A stretch of DNA of 64,000 bases from NCBI GenBank assembly GCA_046756245.1, contig JBHHVZ010000003.1, positions 7,811 through 71,810 of the forward strand. Reading direction: 5' to 3'. Below are positions 46,040 through 54,771 of the stretch, piece after piece. A program made the position numbers and the translations under genes. Within the stretch, counting starts at the first letter, position 1. Each line of letters starts with the position of its first letter. The notes below the pieces were generated by a model. The model saw nothing but the letters and a program-made list of their open reading frames with translations. It did not search any database and was not told the DNA's origin. Origin of the DNA: G021776435 sp046756245 (GTDB taxonomy: Bacteria; Pseudomonadota; Alphaproteobacteria; Caulobacterales; Parvularculaceae).

Positions 46040-46633
46040 CTATGCGGCTTTCTTGCGGCCGCGGGCAAAGCCGAGCCCGGCAAGCCCCGCGCCCATCAGC
46101 CAGAATGCGGCCGGCAGCGGAACGACGTCGATTGTCGAAACATGGCTGAGACCAAAACTTGGCACGTCGTTCTTGTCAAAGGTGATCGTAACTTCGCCGC
46201 CCGACGTATTCTTGAAGAACGTGTGAAAGCCGTCGATCTTCAAAATGAAATAGAGAGCAGTCGTCATGAAGCTGCAAAGGTCGCCGGAGCAGGACGACAG
46301 ACTGCCTTCACCGACCTGGTCCTTGTTGTGATCCGCGGTCGTAAACGACGTGCCCGCAAGGGTGTTGAGCGCGGCGATTTCCGTAGCCTCGCCTGAATTC
46401 GCGAGCCCGTAAGGATCCGCATCAGAGCCCGACAACGTTCCCAGCCCCGTCGGCGCGCCGGGGCTGCCGCCGAGGGTGAACGCTTCGCAGCTGAGCGTGC
46501 AGGTTACTGTCGCCGCGGTTCCGTCGATGGAGATCACATTGGCGGATGCAGACTGCGCCGCCATAGCGAAAAGTCCCGCAGCCGCTATCGCCGCGGATTT
46601 TGCAATTAACGATACACGATTGAAAAGAAACAT
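46040..46633 (-). CDS. VPLPA-CTERM sorting-domain protein
   Basis: 197-residue exported protein of otherwise unknown function. Signal peptide about 1-32 (ending SASA), a mature domain with two cysteine pairs (CTLSC, CSGDLC), and a C-terminal sorting signal: VPLPA (171-175), a TM helix (AFWLMGAGLAGLGF) and basic RGRKK. This is the tripartite VPLPA-CTERM signal recognised by exosortase-type enzymes. ATG 46633 follows GGGGGAATAT. No exosortase gene is in the window. A terminator lies just downstream. Confidence 0.88.
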   Translation of the reverse strand: MFLFNRVSLIAKSAAIAAAGLFAMAAQSASANVISIDGTAATVTCTLSCEAFTLGGSPGAPTGLGTLSGSDADPYGLANSGEATEIAALNTLAGTSFTTADHNKDQVGEGSLSSCSGDLCSFMTTALYFILKIDGFHTFFKNTSGGEVTITFDKNDVPSFGLSHVSTIDVVPLPAAFWLMGAGLAGLGFARGRKKAA

Positions 46634-46836
46634 ATATTCCCCCAAGTCACACCATGGCTGCCATGCAGTCCGCACGTCAGTCCTAACGCACTCTCAACAA
46701 TTGCTTAGACTTTCGGCAAGCAAAAGCGCAGAAACTTGCGTTGTTTATGATAATGGCGCGGTAGTTGCGCCACAGTTCATCCTTAATATTCGCTTTTTCG
46801 GGCCGGTTTCTCTAACTACGCACGCACAGCGTGCGT

Positions 46837-48342
46837 CTATGACGCCGCGGCTGTTTCGTGAGCCGGCTTAAGCACATACTCGTCGAGTCGGGGCTTCGCC
46901 GTATCCCGCAGAAACCGGCGTACGGAGTACGCGTACAAGGTGTAATTGCGCCCGGCCTCGTCCAAGTACCAGCTCTTGCAGCCCCCCGCCCAAACCATGC
47001 CTTGAAGCGCGTCCTGAAGCGCCCTGTCGAAGGAGTCGGCCGCGTGCGGGTCGGGCTCGATAAAGGCGGCGCCCTCGCGGCGCATGGCCTCAATGAGGCT
47101 GATGACGTATTTCACCTGCGCCTCAATCATCAGCAGGACGGAATTATGCCCGAGGCCGGAATTGGGGCCGAGCAGCAGGAAGAAGTTCGGAAAGCCCGGC
47201 GCGGCGACCGTGCGGTGGGCGGCGATCCGGTCCTTCCACGCGTCAGCCAGCGATACGCCGGAGGGTCCGACGATCCGGACCGACCGTGAAATGTCAAAAG
47301 GCCTGAAGCCGGTCGCGAACACGATTGCGTCGACCTCGCGCAGAACGCCGTCTTTCGTTCGCACGCCCGCTCGTTCGATCCGTTCGATCGGCGCAGTGAC
47401 GATATCGACGTTATCGCGCTGAACGGCGGGAAGATACTCGTCTGAAACAAGAATGCGCTTGCAACCGACCGGAAAGTCGGGAGTCAGTTTGCGCCGCAGC
47501 TCCGGATCAGCGACCTGATTTTTGAGATGTTTTGAAAAAATCCGGCGAACATGGCGTTTCATGTAGTTTTCATCTTTTTTAAACGCCATGAAACGCAATT
47601 CCATGATGGAAAAAATAAACCCGCGATAGGCGCGCGCCAGAAACGGCGCGGCGGCGAAGAGTTTTTTCACTACGCCGGGATAGGCGTAATCGTTGCGCGG
47701 AAAGATCCAGTTCGGCGTACGCTGATAAAGGTCGAGCCGCGCGACTTTTGTCGCGATCGCCGGGACCGCCTGCACGGCGCTCGCGGCGCTGCCGATGACG
47801 GCGACGCGTTTTCCTGCGAGATCCACGTCGCGGCGCCACTGCGCCGTATGGAAAGCGGGACCGGCGAAGTCCTCCTTACCCGGAAAGTCCGGAATGTGCG
47901 GATGGTGGAGACCGCCGAGGCCGCTGACGACAATATCGGCGTCGACGCGCGCGCCGTCGGCGAATTCAATACGCCAGCGCCCGCCATCATGGCGCGCGCT
48001 TTTGACTTCCCTGTTGAACCGGATTCTTGGATATAGCCCGTGCTTTTCCGCACAGCGCTTCATGTAGTCCCAGATTTCGCGCCCGCGCGAATAGCGGCGC
48101 GACCAGTCGGGATTGGGTTCATAGGACAGGGAATAGAGATGCGAGGGGATGTCGCAGGCGACGCCGGGATAGGTGTTTTCGCGCCACGTCCCGCCGACAT
48201 CGTCGGCTTTTTCATAGATTGTGAAATTATCGACGCCGCAATTTTTGAGCTGAATCGCCATGGCGAGCCCCGAAAACCCGGCGCCGAGAATGGCGATCTG
48301 GGGCGGTTTCAGCCGATTTTCCAGTTTCGTCTCGTCAACCAT
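46837..48342 (-). CDS. Flavin-containing / Baeyer-Villiger-type monooxygenase
   Basis: FAD- and NADPH-dependent monooxygenase, 501 residues. FAD Rossmann motif GAGFSGLAMAI (about 20-30); fingerprint FAGPAFHTAQW around 160, matching the BVMO/FMO FxGxxxHTxxW motif; NADP Rossmann VAVIGSAASAVQ; and ATGF as VFATGFRPFD. The class is clear; whether it oxygenates ketones or heteroatoms is not. No signal peptide. It is convergent with nothing and divergent from the dioxygenase gene. Confidence 0.92.
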   Translation of the reverse strand: MVDETKLENRLKPPQIAILGAGFSGLAMAIQLKNCGVDNFTIYEKADDVGGTWRENTYPGVACDIPSHLYSLSYEPNPDWSRRYSRGREIWDYMKRCAEKHGLYPRIRFNREVKSARHDGGRWRIEFADGARVDADIVVSGLGGLHHPHIPDFPGKEDFAGPAFHTAQWRRDVDLAGKRVAVIGSAASAVQAVPAIATKVARLDLYQRTPNWIFPRNDYAYPGVVKKLFAAAPFLARAYRGFIFSIMELRFMAFKKDENYMKRHVRRIFSKHLKNQVADPELRRKLTPDFPVGCKRILVSDEYLPAVQRDNVDIVTAPIERIERAGVRTKDGVLREVDAIVFATGFRPFDISRSVRIVGPSGVSLADAWKDRIAAHRTVAAPGFPNFFLLLGPNSGLGHNSVLLMIEAQVKYVISLIEAMRREGAAFIEPDPHAADSFDRALQDALQGMVWAGGCKSWYLDEAGRNYTLYAYSVRRFLRDTAKPRLDEYVLKPAHETAAAS

Positions 48343-48499
48343 ATGCGCTCATCGACCGAACCGTTCCGTGGATTTTAACTGCACTCGACAACGTGTGTCA
48401 TAAGTTTTTGCAGCGCAGCAGGCAAAATGCGAGAGACCTGACAGTCTATTTACATCCGCACCGCCGCCTCCAATAATAAATTTGTGGGAGGAGGACATC

Positions 48500-49222
48500 A
48501 TGCAAAGAAGAAAATTTATGGCGACGGGCGGCGCGCTCGTCGCCGGCGCGGCGTTTGGCCCGGCGCGCGCGTTTTCACTTTCGAACGACGAGGCCGTCAT
48601 GCCAAGCAAGCTGTGCAGCGCTACGACGCGGATAACGCGCGGCCCGTACCTGACGCCGAACAGTCCGTTGCGCTCGGACATTCGCGAAGACAGAGCAGGC
48701 GTTCCGCTCCGTCTGACTCTGAAGATTCAGAATGATTTCTGGTGCCAGCCAATCGAGGGCGCAGCCGTCGATATCTGGCATTGCGACGCAAGCGGACTTT
48801 ATTCGAACGTCAACAATGTGCAGTTCGATTATCAGACGCTTCAGCTTTCCGGAAGCGCTATCGACATGCGGGGAACATCATTCCTTCGCGGCCATCAGGT
48901 TACAAACGCCGCCGGCGTTGTTGAATTTTTGACGGTTTTTCCGGGCTGGTACATGGGGCGGCTACCGCATCTGCACGTGAAAACGACGATCAATGGCGTA
49001 GAGTGGACAACCCACGACACACAATTGTTTTTGCCTACCGACATTGAACGGGCGGTCTACGAAACGCCTCCCTATGCCGAACGCGGACAGAATCCCTTAA
49101 GCGCGGATCGCGACCTTGTCGCCAAGGGCGACGCCAGTCTTGTTCAAGCGATGACAGTTCCGCTTACGCGTGACGGCGACGGTTACAAGGGCGTGTTCGA
49201 AATCGCGATGGCCGCGCTATAA
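48500..49222 (+). CDS. Exported intradiol ring-cleavage dioxygenase-like protein
   Basis: 240-residue protein of the protocatechuate/catechol 3,4-dioxygenase superfamily. The N-terminus RRKFMATGGALVAGAAFG looks like a Tat-type signal. All four non-haem Fe(III) ligands fit: Tyr101 (GLYSNV), Tyr151 (PGWYMGR), His157 and His159 (LPHLHVKT). VDIWHCDASG and GWYMGRLPHLHVKT are diagnostic. ATG 48500 has GGAGGAGGA upstream. Export separates it from the usual cytoplasmic beta-ketoadipate enzymes; no other aromatic-degradation gene is nearby. Confidence 0.9.
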   Translation: MQRRKFMATGGALVAGAAFGPARAFSLSNDEAVMPSKLCSATTRITRGPYLTPNSPLRSDIREDRAGVPLRLTLKIQNDFWCQPIEGAAVDIWHCDASGLYSNVNNVQFDYQTLQLSGSAIDMRGTSFLRGHQVTNAAGVVEFLTVFPGWYMGRLPHLHVKTTINGVEWTTHDTQLFLPTDIERAVYETPPYAERGQNPLSADRDLVAKGDASLVQAMTVPLTRDGDGYKGVFEIAMAAL

Positions 49223-49301
49223 GTCGCGAGAAAGATTTTTGGCTTGCGCACAGCCCAGGTCGCGCGCCGAGCATGCGCCAGAACACCGGCGCCTGCTGCG
49301 G

Positions 49302-50030
49302 TCAGGGCCGTATCGAAAACGGCGTGAAATCGGTCTCGGCGTCGTAGACGTCGACGCCCTCGGCGCGCTTCAAAAAGCCGACCACGCGATAGGTGACCGG
49401 AGTGAGCAGCGCCTCCCAGCCAACTTTCAAGGCGTAATTAGTGACCAGTACGGTCGCCACCTGCGCCGGCGTCCACACGCCGAGAAACGCGACCGGATAA
49501 AAGATCAGACTGTCGACGCCCTGGCCGATGATTGTCGAGCCGATCGTGCGCGTCCACAGCCGGCGTCCGCTGGTGAGGATTTTCATTTTCGCCATCACGA
49601 AGGCGTTCGACAGCTCGCCCGCCCAGAAGGCCATAACCGAGGCCGCGACGATTCGCGGGGTGAGGCCGAACACCGACTCGTAAGCGGTCTGCCCGTCCCA
49701 ACCCGGCGCCGGCGGCAGGCTGACGACCACCCAGGCCATGAACGCCATGAAGGCGACCGCGCCGAACCCCGCCCACACCACGCGCCGGGCGCGCGCGTAG
49801 CCGTATACCTCGGTCAGCACGTCGCCGAGCACATAGGAAATCGGAAAAAACAGAACGCCGGCGCCGAAGGTGAAGTCCCACAAGCGCGACAGTTTCGCCG
49901 CGCCGATCAGGTTCGAACAAATCAGCACCGCGACGAACGCCGCCATCGCGAAATCGTAATAGCGAAAGCGGTGTCTTGTGAGGTCGGCTGCGTGATCGAT
50001 GCGTTCAAGATGGAGCTTCGCGCCAGTCAC
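49302..50030 (-). CDS. yhhQ: YhhQ-family queuosine precursor transporter
   Basis: VUT-family inner-membrane protein, about 242 residues with six or seven TM segments. The family features are FVAVLICSNLIGAAKL, FPISYVLGDVLTEVYGYARARRVVWAGF, and the second half IGSTIIGQGVDSLIFY and VGWEALLTPVTYRVVGFLKR. Known members import queuine or preQ0/preQ1 for tRNA queuosine. The start is GTG 50030 behind AAGGATAAG. Stands alone. Confidence 0.92.
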   Translation of the reverse strand: MTGAKLHLERIDHAADLTRHRFRYYDFAMAAFVAVLICSNLIGAAKLSRLWDFTFGAGVLFFPISYVLGDVLTEVYGYARARRVVWAGFGAVAFMAFMAWVVVSLPPAPGWDGQTAYESVFGLTPRIVAASVMAFWAGELSNAFVMAKMKILTSGRRLWTRTIGSTIIGQGVDSLIFYPVAFLGVWTPAQVATVLVTNYALKVGWEALLTPVTYRVVGFLKRAEGVDVYDAETDFTPFSIRP

Positions 50031-50071
50031 GAACTTATCCTTTTTATATCGCTTAAATTGACTGGGCCGTT

Positions 50072-51787
50072 TTATTGTTTAGCGGCTTCGTTCCAGCCTT
50101 CCCAGCCCGGCCCGCGCAAGACTCGTCCGGCCTTGGCGCCCGTATGGGCGCCGTCGCTGATCGTCAGAACGCCGTTGACGAAGACGTCCCTGACGCCGAC
50201 AGCAAGCTGATGCGGCTCGGCGAAAGTCGCCTTGTCCTCGATCGTTTCAGGATCGAATATGACGACGTCGGCGTAATAGCCCGGCGCCAAAAGTCCGCGA
50301 TCTTTCAATTTTAGATTACCGGCCGGCAAAGAAGTCAGCTTGCGGACCGCCTCTTCAATCGTCAGCACTTTTTGCTCGCGCACATATTTTGCGAAGATGC
50401 GTGCGAAATTGCCATAAGCGCGCGGGTGGGTGCTCTGCTTGAGAAAGACGCCTTCCGGCGCCATGGCGCCGCCGTCGGAGCCGAAGCTGACCCAGGGCAA
50501 GGCCGCTTTTTTGGCGACGTTTTCCTCCGACATCGAGAAATAGACGACCTGAACCCGGCTGCCGTCTTCGACGACAAGGTCCATCGCCGTTTCTTCATAG
50601 GACGTTCCCCGCTCGGCGGAGACTTCCGCAAGCGTCTTGCCGATATATTTGCGCAGGTCGGGATTGCGAAATCCCACCAGCAGCACGCCGTCCGGGCCGC
50701 CGGCGTTGGCGATGCCGCTGACGAACTCCTCCGACGGTTCGCGGATCGCTTTGGCGACTTTGGCGCGTATCTCGGGATCTTGAAGCCTTTCGGCCCATTT
50801 GTCGTAGCCGCCTTCCTGCACCCAGAGCGGCATAGCCGCATCGAGGCCGGTGGAGCTTGCGGGATAGACATACATATCGGCCGTGATTTTCAGCCCTTCG
50901 GCGCGGGCGGCTTCGACCCTGGCGACAATGTCGTCGAGCTTATTCCAGTTCGCCCGGCCGCTCGCTTTCAGATGATAGATTTCCGCGGGCGTGTTCGCCT
51001 CGCGCGCGATCCGGATTAATTCGTCCACCGCCTGAAGCACGTCCTTCGACTCGCTGCGGATATGCGAAATATACATGCCCCCATATTCGCCGGCGGCGCG
51101 TGCAAGCGCGATCAACTCATCGGTGTCTGCAAAATTCGCAGGCGCGTAAATCAGCGAAGAGCCGACGCCGAGCGCGCCCTCGCGCATGGCCTGACGGACG
51201 AGCGCTGTCATCTTCTCCAGTTCTTCAGGCGTCGCGGGCCGGTTGTCGTAGCCGACCTCGTGAATGCGCAGGGTGGTGGCGCCGACAAAGGAGGCCACAT
51301 TGGGCGATATTCCGCGCCGTTCGAGATAGTCGAGATATTCGCCGAGCGTTGTCCAATCGATGTCGTAAACGATGTCGCTCTGACGCGCCTTTGCTTCCAC
51401 CTTCATTTCCTCAGACCACGGCCCGTAGGAAACGCCTTCGCCGAACACCTCGAGCGTCACGCCCTGTTTCAGGTCGCCGAGCCCGCGACCGTCTTCGATA
51501 AGGTCGTTGACCGCCCAACTCAGCATATTGATGAAGCCGGGCGCGACGGCGCGCCCGTCCGCTTCAACAATCGTATCGGCGGCTGCGCCGTTGAGATCGC
51601 CTATGGCCGCAATGCGGTCGCCTTCTATCGCGATGTCGGCGACGCGGCCGGGCGCGCCCGACCCGTCATAAACCACGCCGCCCCGGATGATGACGTCATA
51701 CGTAACCGATTGCGCCGCATCCGGCGCGCGCTCGCCGCATCCGAAAACAGCAAGCAAGGAAATCGCTGCGATCAATAATCTAAACAT
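50072..51787 (-). CDS. D-aminoacylase-like amidohydrolase lipoprotein
   Basis: 571 residues with a lipoprotein signal (lipobox AVFGC, Cys17) and an N-acyl-D-amino-acid deacylase-type amidohydrolase domain (DVIIRGGVVYDGSGAPGRVADIAI at the start; HIRSESKDVLQAVDELIRIA and IYHLKASGR with metal-binding His; FGSDGG near the C-terminus; GYYADVVIFDPE at the end). The N-terminal HxH metal motif expected after PGF is replaced (PGFINMLSW), and the GNCG cysteine motif reads GEGV. A single-metal or altered site is therefore likely. Substrate unknown; outer- or inner-membrane attached. Confidence 0.87.
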   Translation of the reverse strand: MFRLLIAAISLLAVFGCGERAPDAAQSVTYDVIIRGGVVYDGSGAPGRVADIAIEGDRIAAIGDLNGAAADTIVEADGRAVAPGFINMLSWAVNDLIEDGRGLGDLKQGVTLEVFGEGVSYGPWSEEMKVEAKARQSDIVYDIDWTTLGEYLDYLERRGISPNVASFVGATTLRIHEVGYDNRPATPEELEKMTALVRQAMREGALGVGSSLIYAPANFADTDELIALARAAGEYGGMYISHIRSESKDVLQAVDELIRIAREANTPAEIYHLKASGRANWNKLDDIVARVEAARAEGLKITADMYVYPASSTGLDAAMPLWVQEGGYDKWAERLQDPEIRAKVAKAIREPSEEFVSGIANAGGPDGVLLVGFRNPDLRKYIGKTLAEVSAERGTSYEETAMDLVVEDGSRVQVVYFSMSEENVAKKAALPWVSFGSDGGAMAPEGVFLKQSTHPRAYGNFARIFAKYVREQKVLTIEEAVRKLTSLPAGNLKLKDRGLLAPGYYADVVIFDPETIEDKATFAEPHQLAVGVRDVFVNGVLTISDGAHTGAKAGRVLRGPGWEGWNEAAKQ

Positions 51788-51832
51788 GAACCCGCCTTTC
51801 TTTCGCCTCGACGCATGAAAGCGCTCACCTTT

Positions 51833-52621
51833 CTATTGACCACGCCTTTTGACAAGCGCCTTGACGACGCCGTGCAGGGACCTGACTTCGGGTTCGGTAA
51901 AACCGGCGCGCGAAAACGCGGCGCGAAGGTTGCGCTTCATCTGCGGCGCTTTTTCCGGCGGAAAGAAATATCCCGCCGCATCAAGCTCCGCCTCGAGATG
52001 ATCGAACAGGTGCTCGAGATCGTCTCGTCCGGCCGGCGCCGGCTCCCGCGCAGGACGAACGCCGGCTTCGCGCGCCGCGACGCTGGCGAGAAACCATTCA
52101 TAGGCGACGATCGCCGCCGCCTGCGCGAGATTTATCGAAGAAAAAGACGGGTTTACGGGCACGGACAGGATGGCGTCGGCGCGTGCGATATCGCCGCTCG
52201 ACAGGCCGTTGCGCTCGCCGCCGAACAGCACCGCGCAACGCTGGCCGGCGCCGATACGCTTTGCGAGTTCCTGCGCGGCTTCGGCGGGCGCGAGTACAGG
52301 CGTCGGCAGCTCGCGCCGGCGCGCCGTCGCCGCAATGACATATTGGCGATCCGCAATCGCCGCATCGAGGCTCGAAAATATTTCCGCCTGATCGATGACA
52401 ATCGACGCTCCCGCAGCCATGGCGCCAGCCTTGGGATTGGGCCAGCCGTCGCGCGGATTGACGAGCCTCAGACCGGAGACGCCGAAGTTCAGCATGGCGC
52501 GCGCCGCGGCGCCGATATTTTCGCCCATCTGCGGTTCCACAAGCACGAAAACCGGGGCGGGCGACAGGTATTTGCGCCCTTCCCGCCGGCTTACGCGCTG
52601 ATCGCCGCTTGCTCGCGACAT
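51833..52621 (-). CDS. TrmJ-like tRNA/rRNA 2'-O-methyltransferase (SPOUT)
   Basis: 262 residues. SPOUT/TrmH-fold methylase with PVFVLVEPQMGENIGAAARAMLNFG (motif 1), CAVLFGGERNGLSSGDIARAD (motif 2) and NPSFSSINLAQAAAIVAYEW (motif 3, knot), then a C-terminal helical extension (LEHLFDHLEAELDAAGYFFPPEK) typical of TrmJ. It probably methylates position 32 of some tRNAs. Divergent from icd. Confidence 0.92.
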   Translation of the reverse strand: MSRASGDQRVSRREGRKYLSPAPVFVLVEPQMGENIGAAARAMLNFGVSGLRLVNPRDGWPNPKAGAMAAGASIVIDQAEIFSSLDAAIADRQYVIAATARRRELPTPVLAPAEAAQELAKRIGAGQRCAVLFGGERNGLSSGDIARADAILSVPVNPSFSSINLAQAAAIVAYEWFLASVAAREAGVRPAREPAPAGRDDLEHLFDHLEAELDAAGYFFPPEKAPQMKRNLRAAFSRAGFTEPEVRSLHGVVKALVKRRGQ

Positions 52622-52742
52622 CGTTCCCGAACCGCCCCTTTTTTTGCCCGGCGCCCGGTGCTATAGGCGGGCCCGACTTTCCTCGCAGCGCCGCCCGGGC
52701 GGCGGCGCGCTTTCTTGTTCAGCGAACCCCGTAGGACCATCC

Positions 52743-53957
52743 ATGGAAAAAATCAAAGTTGAAAATCCCGTCGTCGAAATGGACGGCGACGAGATGACCC
52801 GGATCATCTGGTCGATGATCAAGGAAAAACTCATATATCCCTATCTCGATATTGACCTGAAATATTTCGATCTGAGCATTCAAAAGCGCGACGAGACCGA
52901 CGACCAGATCACCATCGAGGCGGCCGAAGCGACCAAACGCTACGGCGTCGCAGTGAAATGCGCGACCATCACGCCTGATGAGGCCCGCGTCGAGGAGTTC
53001 GGCCTCAAGAAAATGTGGCGCTCGCCGAACGGGACGATCCGCAACATTCTCGGCGGCGTCGTCTTCCGCGAACCGATCATCATCCGCAACGTGCCGCGCC
53101 TGGTGCCCGGCTGGACGAAGCCGATCATCATCGGCCGTCACGCTTTCGGCGATCAGTACCGCGCCACCGATTTCCTCTATCCGGGCAAGGGCAAGCTCAC
53201 CATCAAATGGGAGGGCGAAAACGGCGAGACGATCGAGCATGAGGTATTCGATGCGCCCGGCTCGGGCGTGGCGATGGCGATGTACAATCTCGACGAGTCG
53301 ATCCGTGATTTCGCCCGCGCCAGCTTCAATTACGCCTTGATGCGCAAATATCCGCTCTATCTCTCGACGAAGAACACGATCATGAAAGCCTATGACGGGC
53401 GCTTCAAAGATCTTTTTCAGGAAATATTCGAGACCGAATTCAAGGACAGGTTTGAAGCGGCGAAGCTGACCTACGAGCACCGCCTGATCGACGACATGGT
53501 CGCCGCCTCGCTGAAATGGTCGGGCGGTTATGTCTGGGCGTGCAAGAATTATGACGGCGATGTTCAGTCCGATACGGTCGCGCAAGGGTTCGGCTCGCTC
53601 GGCCTGATGTCTTCGGTGCTGATGTCGCCGGATGGAAAGACGGTGGAGGCGGAAGCTGCGCACGGAACGGTGACGCGCCATTATCGCGCGCATCAGCGCG
53701 GCGAGGAAACCTCGACCAACTCGATCGCCTCGATCTACGCCTGGACCCGCGGGCTCGCCCATCGCGGCAAGCTCGACGGCAATGACGCGCTCATCAGATT
53801 CGCCGAGATGCTGGAGCAGACCGTCGTTAAGACCGTAGAGGGCGGGCACATGACCAAGGACCTTGCGCTCCTCATCGGGGCCGAGCAGTCCTGGCTCACA
53901 ACGACCGGCTTTCTCGAAAAAGTCGACGAAAACTTCCGCAAGGCTGTGGGAGCGTGA
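52743..53957 (+). CDS. icd: NADP-dependent isocitrate dehydrogenase
   Basis: TCA-cycle enzyme giving 2-oxoglutarate and NADPH. 404 residues of the eukaryote-like (subfamily II) homodimeric type used by alphaproteobacteria. MEKIKVENPVVEMDGDEMTRIIW at the start, isocitrate-binding KSPNGT-like RSPNGTIRNILGG, HAFGDQYRATD, the metal Asp in DDMVA and NYDGDVQSD, and NADP-binding AAHGTVTRHYRAH. ATG 52743 with TAGGA upstream; the longer frame to 52644 is antisense to nothing but not conserved in character. A terminator follows. Confidence 0.97.
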   Translation: MEKIKVENPVVEMDGDEMTRIIWSMIKEKLIYPYLDIDLKYFDLSIQKRDETDDQITIEAAEATKRYGVAVKCATITPDEARVEEFGLKKMWRSPNGTIRNILGGVVFREPIIIRNVPRLVPGWTKPIIIGRHAFGDQYRATDFLYPGKGKLTIKWEGENGETIEHEVFDAPGSGVAMAMYNLDESIRDFARASFNYALMRKYPLYLSTKNTIMKAYDGRFKDLFQEIFETEFKDRFEAAKLTYEHRLIDDMVAASLKWSGGYVWACKNYDGDVQSDTVAQGFGSLGLMSSVLMSPDGKTVEAEAAHGTVTRHYRAHQRGEETSTNSIASIYAWTRGLAHRGKLDGNDALIRFAEMLEQTVVKTVEGGHMTKDLALLIGAEQSWLTTTGFLEKVDENFRKAVGA

Positions 53958-53989
53958 GGCCGGCTCTTCGCGTCGACGACGGCTTCCGG

Positions 53990-54015
53990 AGCGGGGCTTG
54001 CGGCCCCGCTTTTTC
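53990..54015 (+). terminator. icd terminator
   Basis: AGCGGGGC-TTGC-GGCCCCGCTTTTTC: a GC stem of about 7 bp followed by five T residues, 33 nt after the icd stop. Confidence 0.85.
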
Positions 54016-54129
54016 GTCGCAAACAGGGGATGCAAACGGCTTCCCGCAGATTCGGCGCGGTTGGTCGCAAGCCCCTTGTCAGACGCGAACCGCAGCCTAG
54101 GCTTTCCCCGATAGGACGGGAGGGAGTCC

Positions 54130-54771
54130 ATGAAATCTCTGCATGTCGCCTCCGCCTCGCTCGCCGCCGGCGCGGCCCTGCTGGCCGGGTCCGCATCGGC
54201 TGAAACCAAGTCATTCGACCTGCCGGCGTTCGATGAAATCGACGCTTCCGCCGGCGTTGACGTCAACGTCTCGGTCGGCGGCGCGCAATCCGTCATCGCT
54301 GAAAATGAAAACGGCGATTTCGACGATCTCGTTCTCGAAGTCAGGCGCGGCGAGCTTCGCGCGAGTCGCAAGAACAAACGCTTCGGTTTCGGTAAAAGAG
54401 AGCGCTACAAAATAGTCGTTACGATGCCGGCGCTTGAAGGCATAGAGATTTCCTCGGGCGCCGACGCCGACGTCACCGGCGTCAACGCCGATCACTTCTC
54501 CATCGACGGCTCCTCCGGGGCCGACGCGGATATCGCCGGAACCTGCAAGACGCTCGACATTGATGTATCCAGCGGCGCCAATATCAACGCCTCCGATCTG
54601 ATCTGCGAAGTAGCAACGGTGGATGTTTCTTCAGGCGGCAACGCAAAGATTCACGCAACGCAACGCCTCAATGCCGACGCATCGTCGGGCGGCCATGCTA
54701 CGGTTTACGGAAAACCGGAATATGTCGACATCGACAAGTCGAGCGGCGGCGGCGTGTCTGTAAGGAATTAA
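54130..54771 (+). CDS. Exported DUF2807 (head GIN domain) protein
   Basis: 213 residues with a signal peptide (about 1-24, ending ASA) and a DUF2807 beta-helix-like domain built of short repeats: EISSGADADVTG, DGSSGADADIAG, DVSSGANINAS, DVSSGGNAKIHA, DASSGGHATVYG, DKSSGGGVSV. Each rung carries the SSG-[AG] turn. The N-terminal part has FDEIDASAGVDVNVSVG, typical of the family. Function is unknown; the protein is probably periplasmic or surface-located. GGAGGGAG lies 6 nt before ATG 54130. Its stop overlaps the channel gene's stop by 4 nt. Confidence 0.9.
   Translation: MKSLHVASASLAAGAALLAGSASAETKSFDLPAFDEIDASAGVDVNVSVGGAQSVIAENENGDFDDLVLEVRRGELRASRKNKRFGFGKRERYKIVVTMPALEGIEISSGADADVTGVNADHFSIDGSSGADADIAGTCKTLDIDVSSGANINASDLICEVATVDVSSGGNAKIHATQRLNADASSGGHATVYGKPEYVDIDKSSGGGVSVRN

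Noticed and set aside
52719..54377. 552-residue minus-strand frame covering icd
   Set aside because: Antisense shadow of icd with low-complexity Arg-rich sequence.
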